NCBI GenBank assembly: GCA_026874595.1
Contig: CM049307.1
Location: forward strand, 52,325,370 to 52,389,369
Source of the DNA: Sipunculus nudus
Taxonomy: Eukaryota; Annelida; Sipuncula; Golfingiida; Sipunculidae
DNA: 64,000 nucleotides
Reading direction: 5' to 3'
Made by a program: the position numbers and the translations under genes. Positions 25,201-34,143 of this stretch are shown here, piece by piece. How positions within the stretch are numbered: the first letter of the stretch is position 1; each line of letters opens with the position of its first letter. The notes under the pieces are model-generated. The model saw nothing but the letters and a program-made list of their open reading frames with translations. It was not told the DNA's origin and did no database searches.

Positions 25201-28200
25201 ATTTCCTACTTTTATGATATAATATAGTTTTAGTGTTCAAAATTAAAAGCATGGGAAAATTTGCATTTTGTAGGGAACACAAAAATATATGTATATATTA
25301 CATGTGAAAATTCAGACTGCAATTTTGAATATTGTTTATAACGAGATGCAGGAAAGGAAATGTGCTTTGTATATATTTTAAACATTGTATTTGATGTGAT
25401 TGAATACAAAAGTGTAGGAAATGTGAAAAGAACTGAAATCAATGTATGGGGTATTTATGGAAATTCTTCAAAGTAATCTCAAGAACTTGAGAAATGAGCT
25501 TGATATATAATTAGAAAATAAATAAATAATTAGGAGTCAGAGCCAAATGTTTCTAATACTTTCTGTGTATAATCAAGCAAATGCTGTGGTTGAGTTACCT
25601 TCAACGTCATGAGGAGCTGCACTGCATTGGAATGTGGTGCCACCTGGGGGAGGCCAAAATAATGTGTCATTCGAAAGAAAGCGATGTACCCAAAGCACCA
25701 CACGAAGCTCCCTATGTGGCAGTACCTGTAACGAGAAAAATCATTAGCCCTCTTGGAATCTTTCACTGAACCATACATATTACCTGAAACAAATCAACTG
25801 GAGTGGTGGTTTTGTAGACCATGCAATGATTACCAGGTGATTACCTAAAAAAGTGCAGGTTTACTCCATTTACCCCTGACTGCACAGAGAGGCAGAGCAT
25901 GGGGAAGCCATGTCATAATTAACAGGGTTTGATCCACTATACAAATCAAACTGCTCCTTGTTATATCAGATACACATGTACAGAGAAAGGGTTTCTCATA
26001 TTTTCCAGGTATTTTCTAGTTTTGGCATAATTCACAACAAGCTCCGGAATAGACTTGGTGTTTGCAGAGCTACAAAATTGGTGTTTTGCAATTGCATGCT
26101 TCGTGGTAACTAAGATGTAGATAGGTACTGATTGTACTCCAGTGTGTTCAACAACAGTACTTACAGGGTGAAATGCATAAATTTAAACGAGGGATAATTA
26201 TAAGTTCAACTGTAGATCACTGATCAGTCATAGTGCAATATCACACAGGATATTGTTAAGTCATACACAAGCAAGCTATTGTGTTATATTAGTAGGAAGT
26301 GCAGTTTGCATACTATTTAGATTCTACATTAGTATGCAGCACTGCATAAACCATGGCAGCTATGCACTTGCCTGTTAAGATACAAGATGAGAAAATTGTA
26401 GTATATCAATCTGTAATTCTAGATCATACAAAAGTTATAAAGCTGAGTGACACAAATTAAGTAAGAATTAGTTGCAAATACAGAAAAATTCTGTGAACCC
26501 TCATGTGAATACAGGTAGACATTTAAACAAGAATCTTTTGTTAATCAACATGTCAACACATACTATGCAACACTACATACTTTTACACAACCATTAGCTG
26601 CAATTCTGACAATACTATTAGAATAAAACTGACAAAATAACATTTAGATTAATGATAGCATTGTTCCTGTACACTGATTAAAATTCATATAGTTTTATTT
26701 TATTCAAAAGATCTGTTTTGATTTTTGTGTATCACATTATTACTCTTACTGTCCACTAAATTCCACTTTTATCCATTACTTCCGGAAGAAAGTGGAGGAA
26801 ACCACATTTCCTCCACTTTCTTCCAATGTCTTAGAAGAAATATGTTTCTTCCAGAAGAAAACCAACCCTGCCTGTAATCATTGATATCTCCCTCTGTTAA
26901 CAAGGTCATAGGCCCTGTGCTTTAGATAATTGTGATATCAGGCTCTCTCAGATGTTTAGTCTCTTTTGTTCCTTGGATCCCCCTCAAGCCTTAACTAATT
27001 AGCAAATAAACACCATGATGTAATTACATCAATAGTATGGACCAACCAAGCAGATCTTTAATAACCAAGAAATGGTGTCAAATGTGGCATGTCCATATTG
27101 TACAGTTCCCATTGTGACTCTGGATTAATGTGTATATTGAAGAAGGCAATATCTTTTATTCATGACTTCTCCCATACCTACCAAAAGTGGAATTCAAAAA
27201 GAAAATAAAAGGGCTGTTGATTATCACTGATACTTTTAGACTAAATAAATTATAAATGTTAACCATTAAAAACACCTTAATATATTCACCACTTACTTCC
27301 CCACTTACATGCCTGTAGAGTTATTAGCCATACCAATAAATTCATACATTTACTACTGGTATTTACTATTCAACCTTGCCAACATATCAAGTGAGAAAAG
27401 GTGGAGAAAAAATATTTAGCAATATGGGGGAATCAGTGCATACATTACATCAAGTCTATAACAAGACTGACCTGAAGCATTTTACAAAATGTACCATGTC
27501 TTTTCAGCTATCATTATGAAAATACACACAAATTAATATTGTACCTGTACTTTTAGGGAAGATAATTCATCAAACCTTTGGCATGTTTCTAAGATTGATT
27601 TTAAGGTTGATATACAAATGTCTTCCCTGATGTACTAACTGATGAAACTGTTTTTTTCCCCGTTTCCCCGTTTGGCATGTTTTTAAGATTGATTTTCCCC
27701 AGTCATTTACAAATGTCTTCCATGTTGTACTAACTTATGAAACTGGGTTTTTTCCCCGTTTGTTTTCACTCATTTTCACACACCCCTCCCCTCCCCCCCC
27801 CCCCAAACTGAGGAAGGAGTATACCCCAGGTAATTACCAGTACCACAATGGGTAGAACCAGTCAACCATGTATGACTTTTCTAATTTCTATCAATTGTGT
27901 GAGTTCGTAGAAAACATTTAAATGCAAGGATGATCATGGGTAAGGGAGGGTTCACTGATTCCAGGCACTCCTACTCAATATTGAGTCAAAATACACAAGT
28001 ATAAGGTTTTGCTAGAAAATTTGGAACTGATAAACTCCTATGTAAAAATAAAAGAACTGTGTAATTAAAAGTGTACATGATATAGACTTTAAATTTATTC
28101 CTAAACAAGAAATTTACAGGTGATAGTGCCATTAGGTGCATCTTTGCACTAGATATTTAATCATTTAATTTAATTTGCCCATCTGCATCTTTTTATACAA

Positions 28201-29164
28201 GGTACAATATCTCATTTTTACAGACTATAGCATGAAGTCAGAATCATAATTTTTTAAATAATAATAAAGTAAACATTAAAAAAACCAACAAAAACCAGTT
28301 CTAGCCACATTCAACAGGTTCTTGCTCACTGACCTTCAGCTTAACTGGAAAATAATACAACAGGCACCAGTCCATCATTTAAAAATTATATGGAGTGCAC
28401 ATATGAAATGGTTTAACCCATTTTCCAACAGCCCACATTTGCATGTCTGTGCAACTATTTAAAATACCTTTTAATTGTGCACCAAATATGTATCAGTATT
28501 TCAAAATATGTTTAACTTTAATACCCAAGCTAGATTCAAGCTAATTAATACTGGAACATTAAAATTATCAGACTTTATTTTTTCAATTCACCAACACCTA
28601 CAACAACTGTAACATTTTAATACTCAAATGAAGTGAACTGGTGAATGAAGACTTCTTTCAATCTGGTATAACCACATAATGAGCCAATGCAACTGCAGTC
28701 TGCACTCTAAAAAGCAGGTTGCTCTGACCTACTTTTTGCAGTGACCTAATTTTTCAATATATTTCATGAAGCAACTAAATGCCATCCAGACAGATTGTAT
28801 TTCTTAGTCTACCAAGACACTCCCTTAGAGTTAAATTTATTAACACAGCATGACAAAGACATCTAGAGGTGGACAACGAAGAGTCTTAACCAGTTAATTA
28901 TCACAACCACCAAGAACGAGGTGGGGCGATAATTAAGGAATTTACCTACCTTGGGCCCAGGACTTTCAGAATAATACAGTTTAAGATCGCTGTTGTAAGA
29001 GAATGTAGGGTATCTCGGCCGCATATCAGTGCTACGATCGAAAGACCAATTGCTGCAGATGCATACTGTTTGCTTTGTGATCCCTGTATGGACTTGATAA
29101 AAAACCCCAATGGAACAGAAATTAATAAAAGCCCCCCATAAATGACATCGTCGTGAACGGCCAT
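12900..29164 (-). CDS. MBOAT7: Lysophospholipid acyltransferase 7 (MBOAT7/LPIAT1), complete, seven exons
   Basis: MBOAT7 is a multi-pass endoplasmic-reticulum enzyme that transfers arachidonoyl-CoA to lysophosphatidylinositol in the Lands cycle (family knowledge). Seven minus-strand exons (29164-28950, 25725-25599, 21546-21372, 19947-19796, 18016-17808, 16459-16286, 13242-12900) join with GT..AG introns and matching phases. They sum to 1395 nt: 464 codons plus TAG, against about 472 residues in human. The product keeps NAVQLLMTLK, SYCYIGILTG, YKYRTYVDMLDH, the catalytic Asn in MRAWNMTVQYWLA (about residue 330), the catalytic His in SAFWHGIHPGYYLSF (about 363), and FKMRAFDYMCMGFLLL. The tail ends KEKAS, a KXKXX-type ER retrieval signal. 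The start at 29164 (MAVHDDVIYGG) matches the family N-terminus; an in-frame ATG at 29215 would add 17 residues. Introns 2, 5 and 6 hold mobile or tandem repeats. Confidence 0.95.
13864..14669. mobile_element. pogo/Tigger-type MITE in MBOAT7 intron 6
   Basis: An 806 bp element flanked by TA on both sides. The left end reads CAGTAGAGCGCCATATTTTC and the right end, inverted, CAGTAGAGCGCCATTTTTCC, giving terminal inverted repeats of about 20 bp with a conserved CAGT start. TA target duplication and CAGT ends are typical of the pogo/Tigger branch of Tc1/mariner. No transposase reading frame remains, so it depends on another source for movement. Confidence 0.75.
14932..16068 (+). mobile_element. 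pogo/Tigger-type DNA transposon, internally deleted
   Basis: An 1137 bp element flanked by TA. The left end reads CAGTCGTGACTTGACATTCC and the right end, inverted, CAGTCGTGATTCGATAATCC. Inner sequences near both ends also match (AACCTTGCAATCTGAC and its counterpart near 16005-16022), so the inverted repeats are long. It carries the tail of a transposase gene at 15305-15628. It lies 262 bp from the MITE at 13864-14669, in the same MBOAT7 intron. Confidence 0.75.
15305..15628 (+). pseudogene. Transposase C-terminal remnant (Tigger/pogo-like)
   Basis: A 107-codon open frame inside the TIR element. It begins MENQVRDLIKALNSADHV, has an acidic Ser/Asp stretch (DSDSDSEEEDD), then VTPRDRIGGMETGLRYMEEQ and GFAAGDVG. 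The acidic linker followed by a short 'LRYMEEQG' helix resembles the C-terminal tails of Tigger/CENP-B-like transposases. The helix-turn-helix and DDE catalytic domains are absent, so this cannot transpose by itself. Assignment rests mainly on the flanking CAGT inverted repeats; the protein similarity is from memory and modest. Confidence 0.45.
16286..16459 (-). CDS. MBOAT7: MBOAT7 exon 6 (catalytic Asn)
   Basis: 174 nt, phase 2 to phase 2, with acceptor GTTATTAG and donor GTAAAC. It encodes YEFETVHNIDIYG, then REGMRAWNMTVQYWLANNIY. The Asn in WNMTVQ is the conserved MBOAT active-site Asn. Confidence 0.93.
17045..17665 (-). repeat. ~146 bp tandem array with AGGTCA half-sites (MBOAT7 intron 5)
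   Basis: Five diverged copies of one unit. The phrase ACCTTGAAGAT (ACCTTGATGAT in the last copy) recurs at about 17052, 17190, 17334, 17480 and 17626, a spacing of 138-146 bp. Each copy has TGACCTTGA or a close form, followed about ten bases later by GGTCAAGGTCACC. The rest of the unit (GTACCAAATTTGAGGAC, then CAAAATGTGAAG) also repeats. It lies between exons 6 and 5 of MBOAT7. Confidence 0.8.
17808..18016 (-). CDS. MBOAT7: MBOAT7 exon 5
   Basis: 209 nt, phase 0 to phase 2, with acceptor ATTTTAG and donor GTAAAA. It encodes ETESDAFYERSFWYRLFFM, FRLRLYSAWIMSECMCMSAG and LGAYPKGSKAKCGRGP, as in the family's AAGFGAYP region. Confidence 0.93.
19092..19325 (+). repeat. Dispersed repeat, copy 1
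   Basis: It shares ordered phrases with 35850-36090: AGGGGCC near the start, TTTATAAAAA followed by GCCAGAAAT, TTTGTTTATAT, and a CTGG.GGCAAGTC....TCAGAG end. Non-coding, in MBOAT7 intron 4. Confidence 0.5.
19796..19947 (-). CDS. MBOAT7: MBOAT7 exon 4
   Basis: 152 nt, phase 1 to phase 0, with acceptor CTGCCAG and donor GTAGGA. It encodes PYYKYRTYVDMLDHKNPDS, a loop with PVKRR, and a hydrophobic segment ending FASLFFSIQ. Confidence 0.92.
20041..20500 (+). repeat. Dispersed repeat with TGACCT(T/C)TGACCT motifs (MBOAT7 intron 3 region)
   Basis: The block runs from 20041 to about 20500. Phrases GTGACCTTTGACCTCATTAA and GTGACCTCTGACCTCATTAA lie about 290 bp apart, with the partial form GGATGACCTCTGAC between them. 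Each is followed by a GTTTCATGAAATCC or GTTTCATCAAAATCC phrase. The block ends near GGACAGACACTGAGACAG. This arrangement is typical of non-autonomous elements in marine invertebrates. The motif equals a DR1-type direct repeat of AGGTCA. Confidence 0.5.
21372..21546 (-). CDS. MBOAT7: MBOAT7 exon 3
   Basis: 175 nt, phase 0 to phase 1, with acceptor TTTGTAG and donor GTATGT. It encodes LVGLAFEIHD, a charged cytosolic-type loop (KEKSKCQDEEEKTK) and MYSYCYIGILTG. Confidence 0.92.
22039..25159 (-). mobile_element. 3.1 kb hairpin-ended element, left copy (MBOAT7 intron 2)
   Basis: This is the inverted partner of 49488-52656. Its 5' end, on the minus strand, is the 29 bp hairpin at 25154-25126 (AGCTCAGCTGACT, ATA, AGTCATCTGAGCT, one mismatch). 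A (GTCY)n stretch follows at about 25112-25050, then two related segments of about 680 bp and a long AT-rich remainder. Compared by eye with the other copy it is nearly collinear with few differences. Homology stops at 22039, so about 40 bp of the 3' end, including the terminal palindrome seen at 52638, is missing. No protein can be read from it. It is sense relative to MBOAT7. Confidence 0.8.
25599..25725 (-). CDS. MBOAT7: MBOAT7 exon 2
   Basis: 127 nt with acceptor TTACAG and donor GTAACT, phase 2 to phase 0. It encodes GSFVWCFGYIAFFRM and HSNAVQLLMTLK. The NAVQLL.TLK motif is diagnostic of MBOAT7. Confidence 0.92.
26784..26824. repeat. Perfect 18 bp inverted repeat (hairpin)
   Basis: GGAAGAAAGTGGAGGAAA, then loop CCACA, then the exact complement TTTCCTCCACTTTCTTCC. 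The strand is strongly purine then pyrimidine. It lies in MBOAT7 intron 1. Confidence 0.85.
27583..27772. repeat. Tandem duplication, ~88 bp x 2
   Basis: Two copies of a unit starting TTGGCATGTTT(C/T)TAAGATTG and ending TTTTTTCCCCGTTT, joined at about 27671. In MBOAT7 intron 1. Confidence 0.7.
28950..29164 (-). CDS. MBOAT7: MBOAT7 exon 1
   Basis: 215 nt from the ATG at 29164-29162 to a donor GTAGGT from 28949, ending in phase 2. It encodes MAVHDDVIYGGLLLISVPLG and later GRDTLHSLTTAIL, matching the family's first membrane segment and its C.PHTLHSL-type motif. Confidence 0.9.
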
Positions 29165-29583
29165 TTTCTTTCTGGATAACCAAGTATCAAATTGTGTGTA
29201 ACAGAAACATGCCACTTTTTACCTCAACTGAAAAAGATTCCGTGGACTTCCATCCACTTCGAAACTGCGCCATGCTCCACAGATATAGACATAAAATTTA
29301 CAGAACCAGGCGTTCGGATAAGTGAACAAAAGCTGTACAGGCAGGTGGCAAGACTAATTTAAATTTTAGGCCAGTTGACTGTATTTTATTGACCGTTATA
29401 ATTAATAACCCATTCGGAATTGATCATCAGTGGGATACAGTGGGGCCATCTGTTGGTGATTTCTGAAACAACAGGAATCTGTAGTCACGTGACAGCAGAC
29501 TATTATGCTAAGGAGTGCACGGTATGTGTTTACGGACAATACATAAATTCTAACCAACATTTGAGCTCTACCGCGGCTTAAAA
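29165..29583. promoter_or_regulatory. Putative bidirectional promoter, MBOAT7 / SAM gene
   Basis: 419 bp separate the MBOAT7 start codon (minus) from the SAM gene start codon (plus). There is no obvious TATA box. A perfect 10 bp palindrome GTCACGTGAC lies at 29484-29493, about 90 bp before the SAM start. It contains the CACGTG E-box and matches the form bound by USF/MITF/TFEB-type bHLH factors. Shared promoter use is inferred from the head-to-head layout. Confidence 0.5.
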
Positions 29584-29676
29584 ATGCCGGGACCGGTAGA
29601 GCGATGGTTAGAGACTTTCATGTGCAAGCAGTATGCGGATACATTCGAAGCTTATGGATTTAAGACCCTGCAGTCG
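29584..29676 (+). CDS. SAM-domain protein, exon 1
   Basis: The ATG at 29584 lies in a good context (AAAATGC) and opens 31 codons to a strong donor GTAGGT at 29677, phase 0. The peptide starts MPGPVERWLETFMCKQYADT and continues FEAYGFKTLQS. V..WL......QYA..F...G is the start of a SAM (sterile alpha motif) domain, which mediates homo- or hetero-oligomerisation. With the domain at the extreme N-terminus the protein could be an ARAP-, SAMD5- or adaptor-like protein; this cannot be decided here. Confidence 0.75.
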
Positions 29677-29773
29677 GTAGGTTTTGCACTCGTTCGTTTC
29701 ATGATGGCGCTCTGGACAACACGGCGAAAACCTGTCAATCACCGTTGTATCGTGCCCTATTTCTGTTTTGCAG

Positions 29774-29876
29774 GTCTGTCAGCTACAAGTGCCACAGCTC
29801 CAAGCCATGGGTGTGAGCCCAGAACACTGTGAGAAGATTTTAGAGAATGTATCAGTCTTGCGACAGACCATGATGG
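29774..29876 (+). CDS. SAM-domain protein, exon 2
   Basis: 103 nt after acceptor TTTTGCAG, ending at a consensus donor GTGAGT in phase 1. It encodes VCQLQVPQLQAMGVSPEHCE and KILENVSVLRQTMM. This completes the SAM fold: the 'L..MGV....H...IL..V..L' pattern is the conserved second half. Together the two exons give about 66 residues, a normal SAM length. The next exon must start in phase 1 and is not certain; see the candidates at 41850, 53524, 54232 and 62919. Confidence 0.75.
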
Positions 29877-32167
29877 GTGAGTACAGTTGAGATGCACTCA
29901 CACAGACCCTTAAATCCCACCTCTCACTCCCCAGCATACACAAGAGTTCTGATTGCTGGCGTAAGCGGCCAGCTGCTTTGATTGGATGCACATCCTGCCG
30001 GTACCTGTAAAAACACAGGTGCCCTTAATATACTTTATACACTGTATTCACAAAATATGAACTTTATTCTTTGACTTTGTTGACTCATGAAACCATTTGA
30101 GTCAAAGAAACAAAATTTGCACTTGTAAGGTACAAGTTTATACATTTAGAAACAATATCTTATCTATATGTTTATGTCTTTATGAATGTCTGTGATCACA
30201 CCACTACTTTTGCCACCTGTTTGCATAACAGCCTATTACGAGGCTTGAAATTGTCAACTTGCTTTGAATCATTAATTTATGTCACTTTTTATTTGTAATG
30301 AATGTACATGTATGCACTTTACAACAAGTGAGATTTGTATTAAAAGAGGGAGTTGCAGTGGGAAATTATACAAAACCATTATCCTGAAGTAGTTGGGGAT
30401 CAAAATACTATGATATTTAAAAGATAAGCTGTCAGTGAGTATAATTTAGGGCGTGTTTTCGTTGTCCGAACATGTTCCTGTTCCCATAAATTATGCAAAC
30501 AAATTCTTGTAAAGTTTGTCATTGTCATCAACATAAATGAATATATTAACAGACAGTGTCATGTTTTTGAAAAAAAAAACAATCAGCTTAAATAAGCAGG
30601 GCTGGGTCCAAGAAAATTGAAGAAATCAGAAGAAATAGGGTTTCTTCCTTTTCCAGAATTAATTGAAGAATAAATCTGGACTTTATTGGAAAGTTAATGT
30701 GATGCACAAAAATGAAATATTTTTTTTATTTTGAATGAAAAGAACAAATTTTAATCCACATCCAGCAATAATTATCTATTCTTATTGATTTTAATACAAT
30801 TTTATACAGACATTTAAAATAATAACCTTATTATCGGTTATAACCTGCCTTTAACCATCTAAAGCTAAGTTAGTAATAGTTCCCCTCATATGACTTGCAC
30901 TATAACTATATTATATAAAAAACTTATTGTTACACAGCTCAGTGCATTGAGGAATTATGCTCAACAAATTAAAAGTGAGGAACACATTCAAACTAGTAAT
31001 TAAACTATGATACAAGCAATGAATGAAAACAACAGTACTTCAGGTTGTCCATATAAACATAATTCTCTGTCAATTTTAGCTTGTTTCCTAAATATTGTTT
31101 TGAATCTGAGGTTTCTCACCTCTGCATGCCATTATGTAATATGTTGCTTAATCAATGTTGATACAGGTAATTTCAAGTACTTGTAATCAGACAGAATTAT
31201 TGCCAATAAAAAAAAGGTCTCTACTGTAAACTTATAGCCAGATACTTTTGGTGGTTTTGTTTGCAAGGGTTTAAATTTTGTAATATAAAAAGAACAGTTA
31301 TCAAGGATAGATAAGTTGTCATATCTACACTGATGAACAGTCATTTATATTGTAGTCTCACTGAAATACCATGTGTGTTATCAATGCCTGTAAATGCCAG
31401 AAAGCAAAAGATTAATTTTATAGATTATAAGAAATCTTTATTTTAGCCTTAAACTTTAAAATATGATAATGAACAAGAATTTCCAATAGTTGTGTATTCC
31501 CATAAGTCATCCATGATCAAATTTTGTGTACATACTTATTGTCCATATAATTATGAATATACACTGTGCAGGTAACTATATGGTGAGATCATGAAAATGG
31601 AACCCTCGCAAAACACTATTAAAACTGAAAATGCTAAAATTTAATGCAGTGAACATGTCTCAAACTACAGAATTTTCATAATCACTTTTGGGCAAGGTTC
31701 AACCTGAAGGCCTGGAAAACCTTCATTTCATGGCAAGGGGCCCTTGCTGCATCACTCAGTCAGTAATAAGTTTGGCTCAAGAAAAGTTTCAAGCACAGAG
31801 GCTCTGATTGTATCATTCTATACCTAGCCTTGGTAGAGGGCTAAAGGAAGCTCTATTACATCATTCCAGGTAGCAGGGCACTCATCAGGAAACCCAAAGG
31901 GTCCTGGTAATGACATCACATGGGCCTATGAAACCATGTGCCATACAAACATGGTCTAATGTTCAGAAACCTAAACAGCTGCTTAGAATACTGCTTGCAT
32001 GTTCAGGTCAACATGAAATTATGCTTTACTCATGTTATACCTGAAACCTTCCAGGAGCCCAGCAAAGCCTTGTGACTGCATCACCCCAACCATTTAGGTA
32101 GTTTTATAGAGTTGTGTCATAAATATAAACAAAAATAGGTTTTATGCACTTAAGGAGCCTTACACCT
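29877..32167 (+). other. SAM gene intron or downstream DNA, no exon seen
   Basis: AT-rich sequence following exon 2. A purine-rich GAAGAAAT patch at 30605-30650 resembles the surroundings of the hairpin at 26784. No coding exon recognised. Confidence 0.3.
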
Positions 32168-32242
32168 GTTTTAGGCAGGGCAGTTTTAACCAGGTTATAA
32201 TATACCAATATAACCTATTGTTCAAAACTACCTGCCTAAAAC
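32168..32242. repeat. 75 bp fold-back repeat
   Basis: The outer arms GTTTTAGGCAGGGCAGTTTT and AAAACTACCTGCCTAAAAC pair with one or two differences. The interior GGTTATA...TATAACC can pair further. It may be a small fold-back element. Confidence 0.7.
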
Positions 32243-32593
32243 TTGCCAACCCTGGCTGGAAGGATGCCTAGGTTAATTCCATGGGAACCCTATCCCTAAC
32301 TGTACATGTATGTCTGCTGGTTTATGTATAATAACAAGGAGTAGTTTGATAAGTGTGGATGACACACTCTTAATAATAACATGGGTTTACCATACCCTGC
32401 TTTTTTCACAATATTTCCCTGTGACAGGTCATTAATGTCAGAAGTTCTACTTTAGATAAAATTTCACAGCCGTGACTGCAGTGATTGCCAAGGGACAAAA
32501 AAAAACTAAAGTTTTATAGGTAACCTGTAATTATTGAATAACAGTTAACTCCCTTGTAAAAAGCATGATTATTAACATGAACTTCCCATTAAG

Positions 32594-32727
32594 CCTTCTG
32601 AGCGCTAACCCCTGGTGATTCGAACTCTTGACCTTCCGGTTTTTAGTCAGGTTCTGTACCCCTTAGCCACAGAAGCCAGATACCCTGAGCTGCAGAAGCC
32701 GCTTTCCCCTGAGCTACAGAAGCCTGT
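32594..32727 (-). repeat. tRNA-like (SINE-type) sequence with triplicated 5' segment
   Basis: On the minus strand the phrase GGCTTCTG(T/C)(A/G)GCT(C/A)AGGG occurs three times in tandem (starting near 32724, 32700 and 32677), about 24 bp apart. The last copy continues into GTACAGAACCTGACTAAAAA and then a B-box-like GGTCAAGAGTTCGAATC near 32633-32617. GGCTTCTGTAGCTCAGGGG resembles a tRNA 5' end with an A box. The acceptor stem does not close well, so this is a tRNA-derived repeat and not a working tRNA gene. Confidence 0.5.
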
Positions 32728-33499
32728 CGAATTTAGTTGTTGTTGATAAATAAAATTTGCTCCCTGAAGTTGTGAACATAGCTGCTAGAGATGCTTCACC
32801 TAGTATTTGTATAAAGAACTCATGCTGATATCACTACCAAAATCATATGATGCGCCAAATGATGTTTGATTGGCTAGTGATGAGGAATGACGTGAGTATT
32901 TGAATATATTTGAAAGGTCACAGTTCATGATGGGGCTAAATTGCCAAAGGAGTGATAAAACAGTGGATTATGATGTTTGGCCTCAGATTTTAACTACGAA
33001 AAGTGATTACGTTCCTTCTTTCACCCATATGGAAGTAATTTGTAACATAAAGGGCACTCAAATTATTCTGAGCACATCCCTGCCTTTGATCCTGCAACAA
33101 GGTTGCTACCTACAGCAGTACAGGTCTCTTGTTGATTGAGCAGGTAATTATGACTCATCTTTTAATCATCATGAGTGAACAAACTTATTACATGGTTATG
33201 TAGTCACAGGTTGGTTTCTGACACCTTTGCTGGCATGTGAGTTGTATTGATTGAGCTTTGGCTCTGAACTTATTACAGCCAGCGGAGTCAATGCTACCCG
33301 CACGTTTCAGCATAGCTTTCCATGACTATTCAAACATATGATGTCTGGACAGAGAAAAAGTAATCAGCAGTTTATAAAATAATTTGGTCACTACAGTTTA
33401 TCATTTCATATTCGATAAATAAAGTATACTTCTAGACTAATGATAGATTGGGAAAAAGGAACCCTGTGAAACTTTTAAAAATACAAAAACCACAAAAAT

Positions 33500-33712
33500 T
33501 TAGCCCCCCCCCCCCCCCCCCCCAATATAAAGGCACCCACTGTATATTGGTCTACGTAGGCTTTCAGAGCATGTGGTGTTCGTTCTAAATCTAAACCATA
33601 TAATTAGCATTGCCAGGAGGGCATTGAGAATTTGACCTATCAAATAAAGCTACGTATGTATGCCAGGCTGTGAACAGTATTGTTTACCCCCCCCCCCCCC
33701 AAAAAAAAGATA
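33500..33712. repeat. Poly-C tracts
   Basis: Two long C runs (about 33505-33523 and 33689-33702), the second followed by an A run. Similar C or G runs occur near 8381, 11420, 16926, 23611 and 51041. They are simple sequence, possibly with assembly-length error. Confidence 0.6.
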
Positions 33713-33766
33713 TGGTTTCTTAGGGTTTTTTTATCAAAAATCAATGAGGGCAGGTAGTTTTTTATT

Positions 33767-34143
33767 AGCCCCCTGCCCTTAGGCTGATGGGCTGTTGTCA
33801 TCACCCAAGCTGTCTGTCCGGCATCCGTTAACTTTTACCTTGTGAGCAGGATATCTCTTAAAGGATTCACCGTAGGAATTTTATTTCTATGGTGAAGATG
33901 TATATCGACAAAATCTCGGTTAAGTTCGATGATGGGTGACCTCGACCTATTTTTCTACGTTTTAGAGCTGATTATAGAAAAACACATAGAAGCTTATTTC
34001 TCAGGAAGCATTTGGTGGATTGTTATGAAATATGGTACATACCACTCTTAAATTTATAACTGAGACATGTACAGATATACGTCCATTTTTCACTTGTTAC
34101 TGTTACCACCTATAAACACTGTTCTTTTGACTGAGGGCTTTTG
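33767..34143 (+). mobile_element. Hairpin-started short element (AGCCC...GGGCT family)
   Basis: It begins with AGCCC ... GGGCT arms (33767-33793), then CTGTTGTCATCACCC and a TGTCTGTCCGGCATCCGTTA stretch. It ends with GAGGGCTTTTGTCAGCTTC near 34135-34160, which repeats the right arm of the starting hairpin. Non-coding. The layout is the same as the other hairpin-started elements in this window. Confidence 0.5.

Noticed and set aside
32594-32727. Functional tRNA gene
   Set aside because: The acceptor and T stems do not pair properly, and the 5' part is triplicated.
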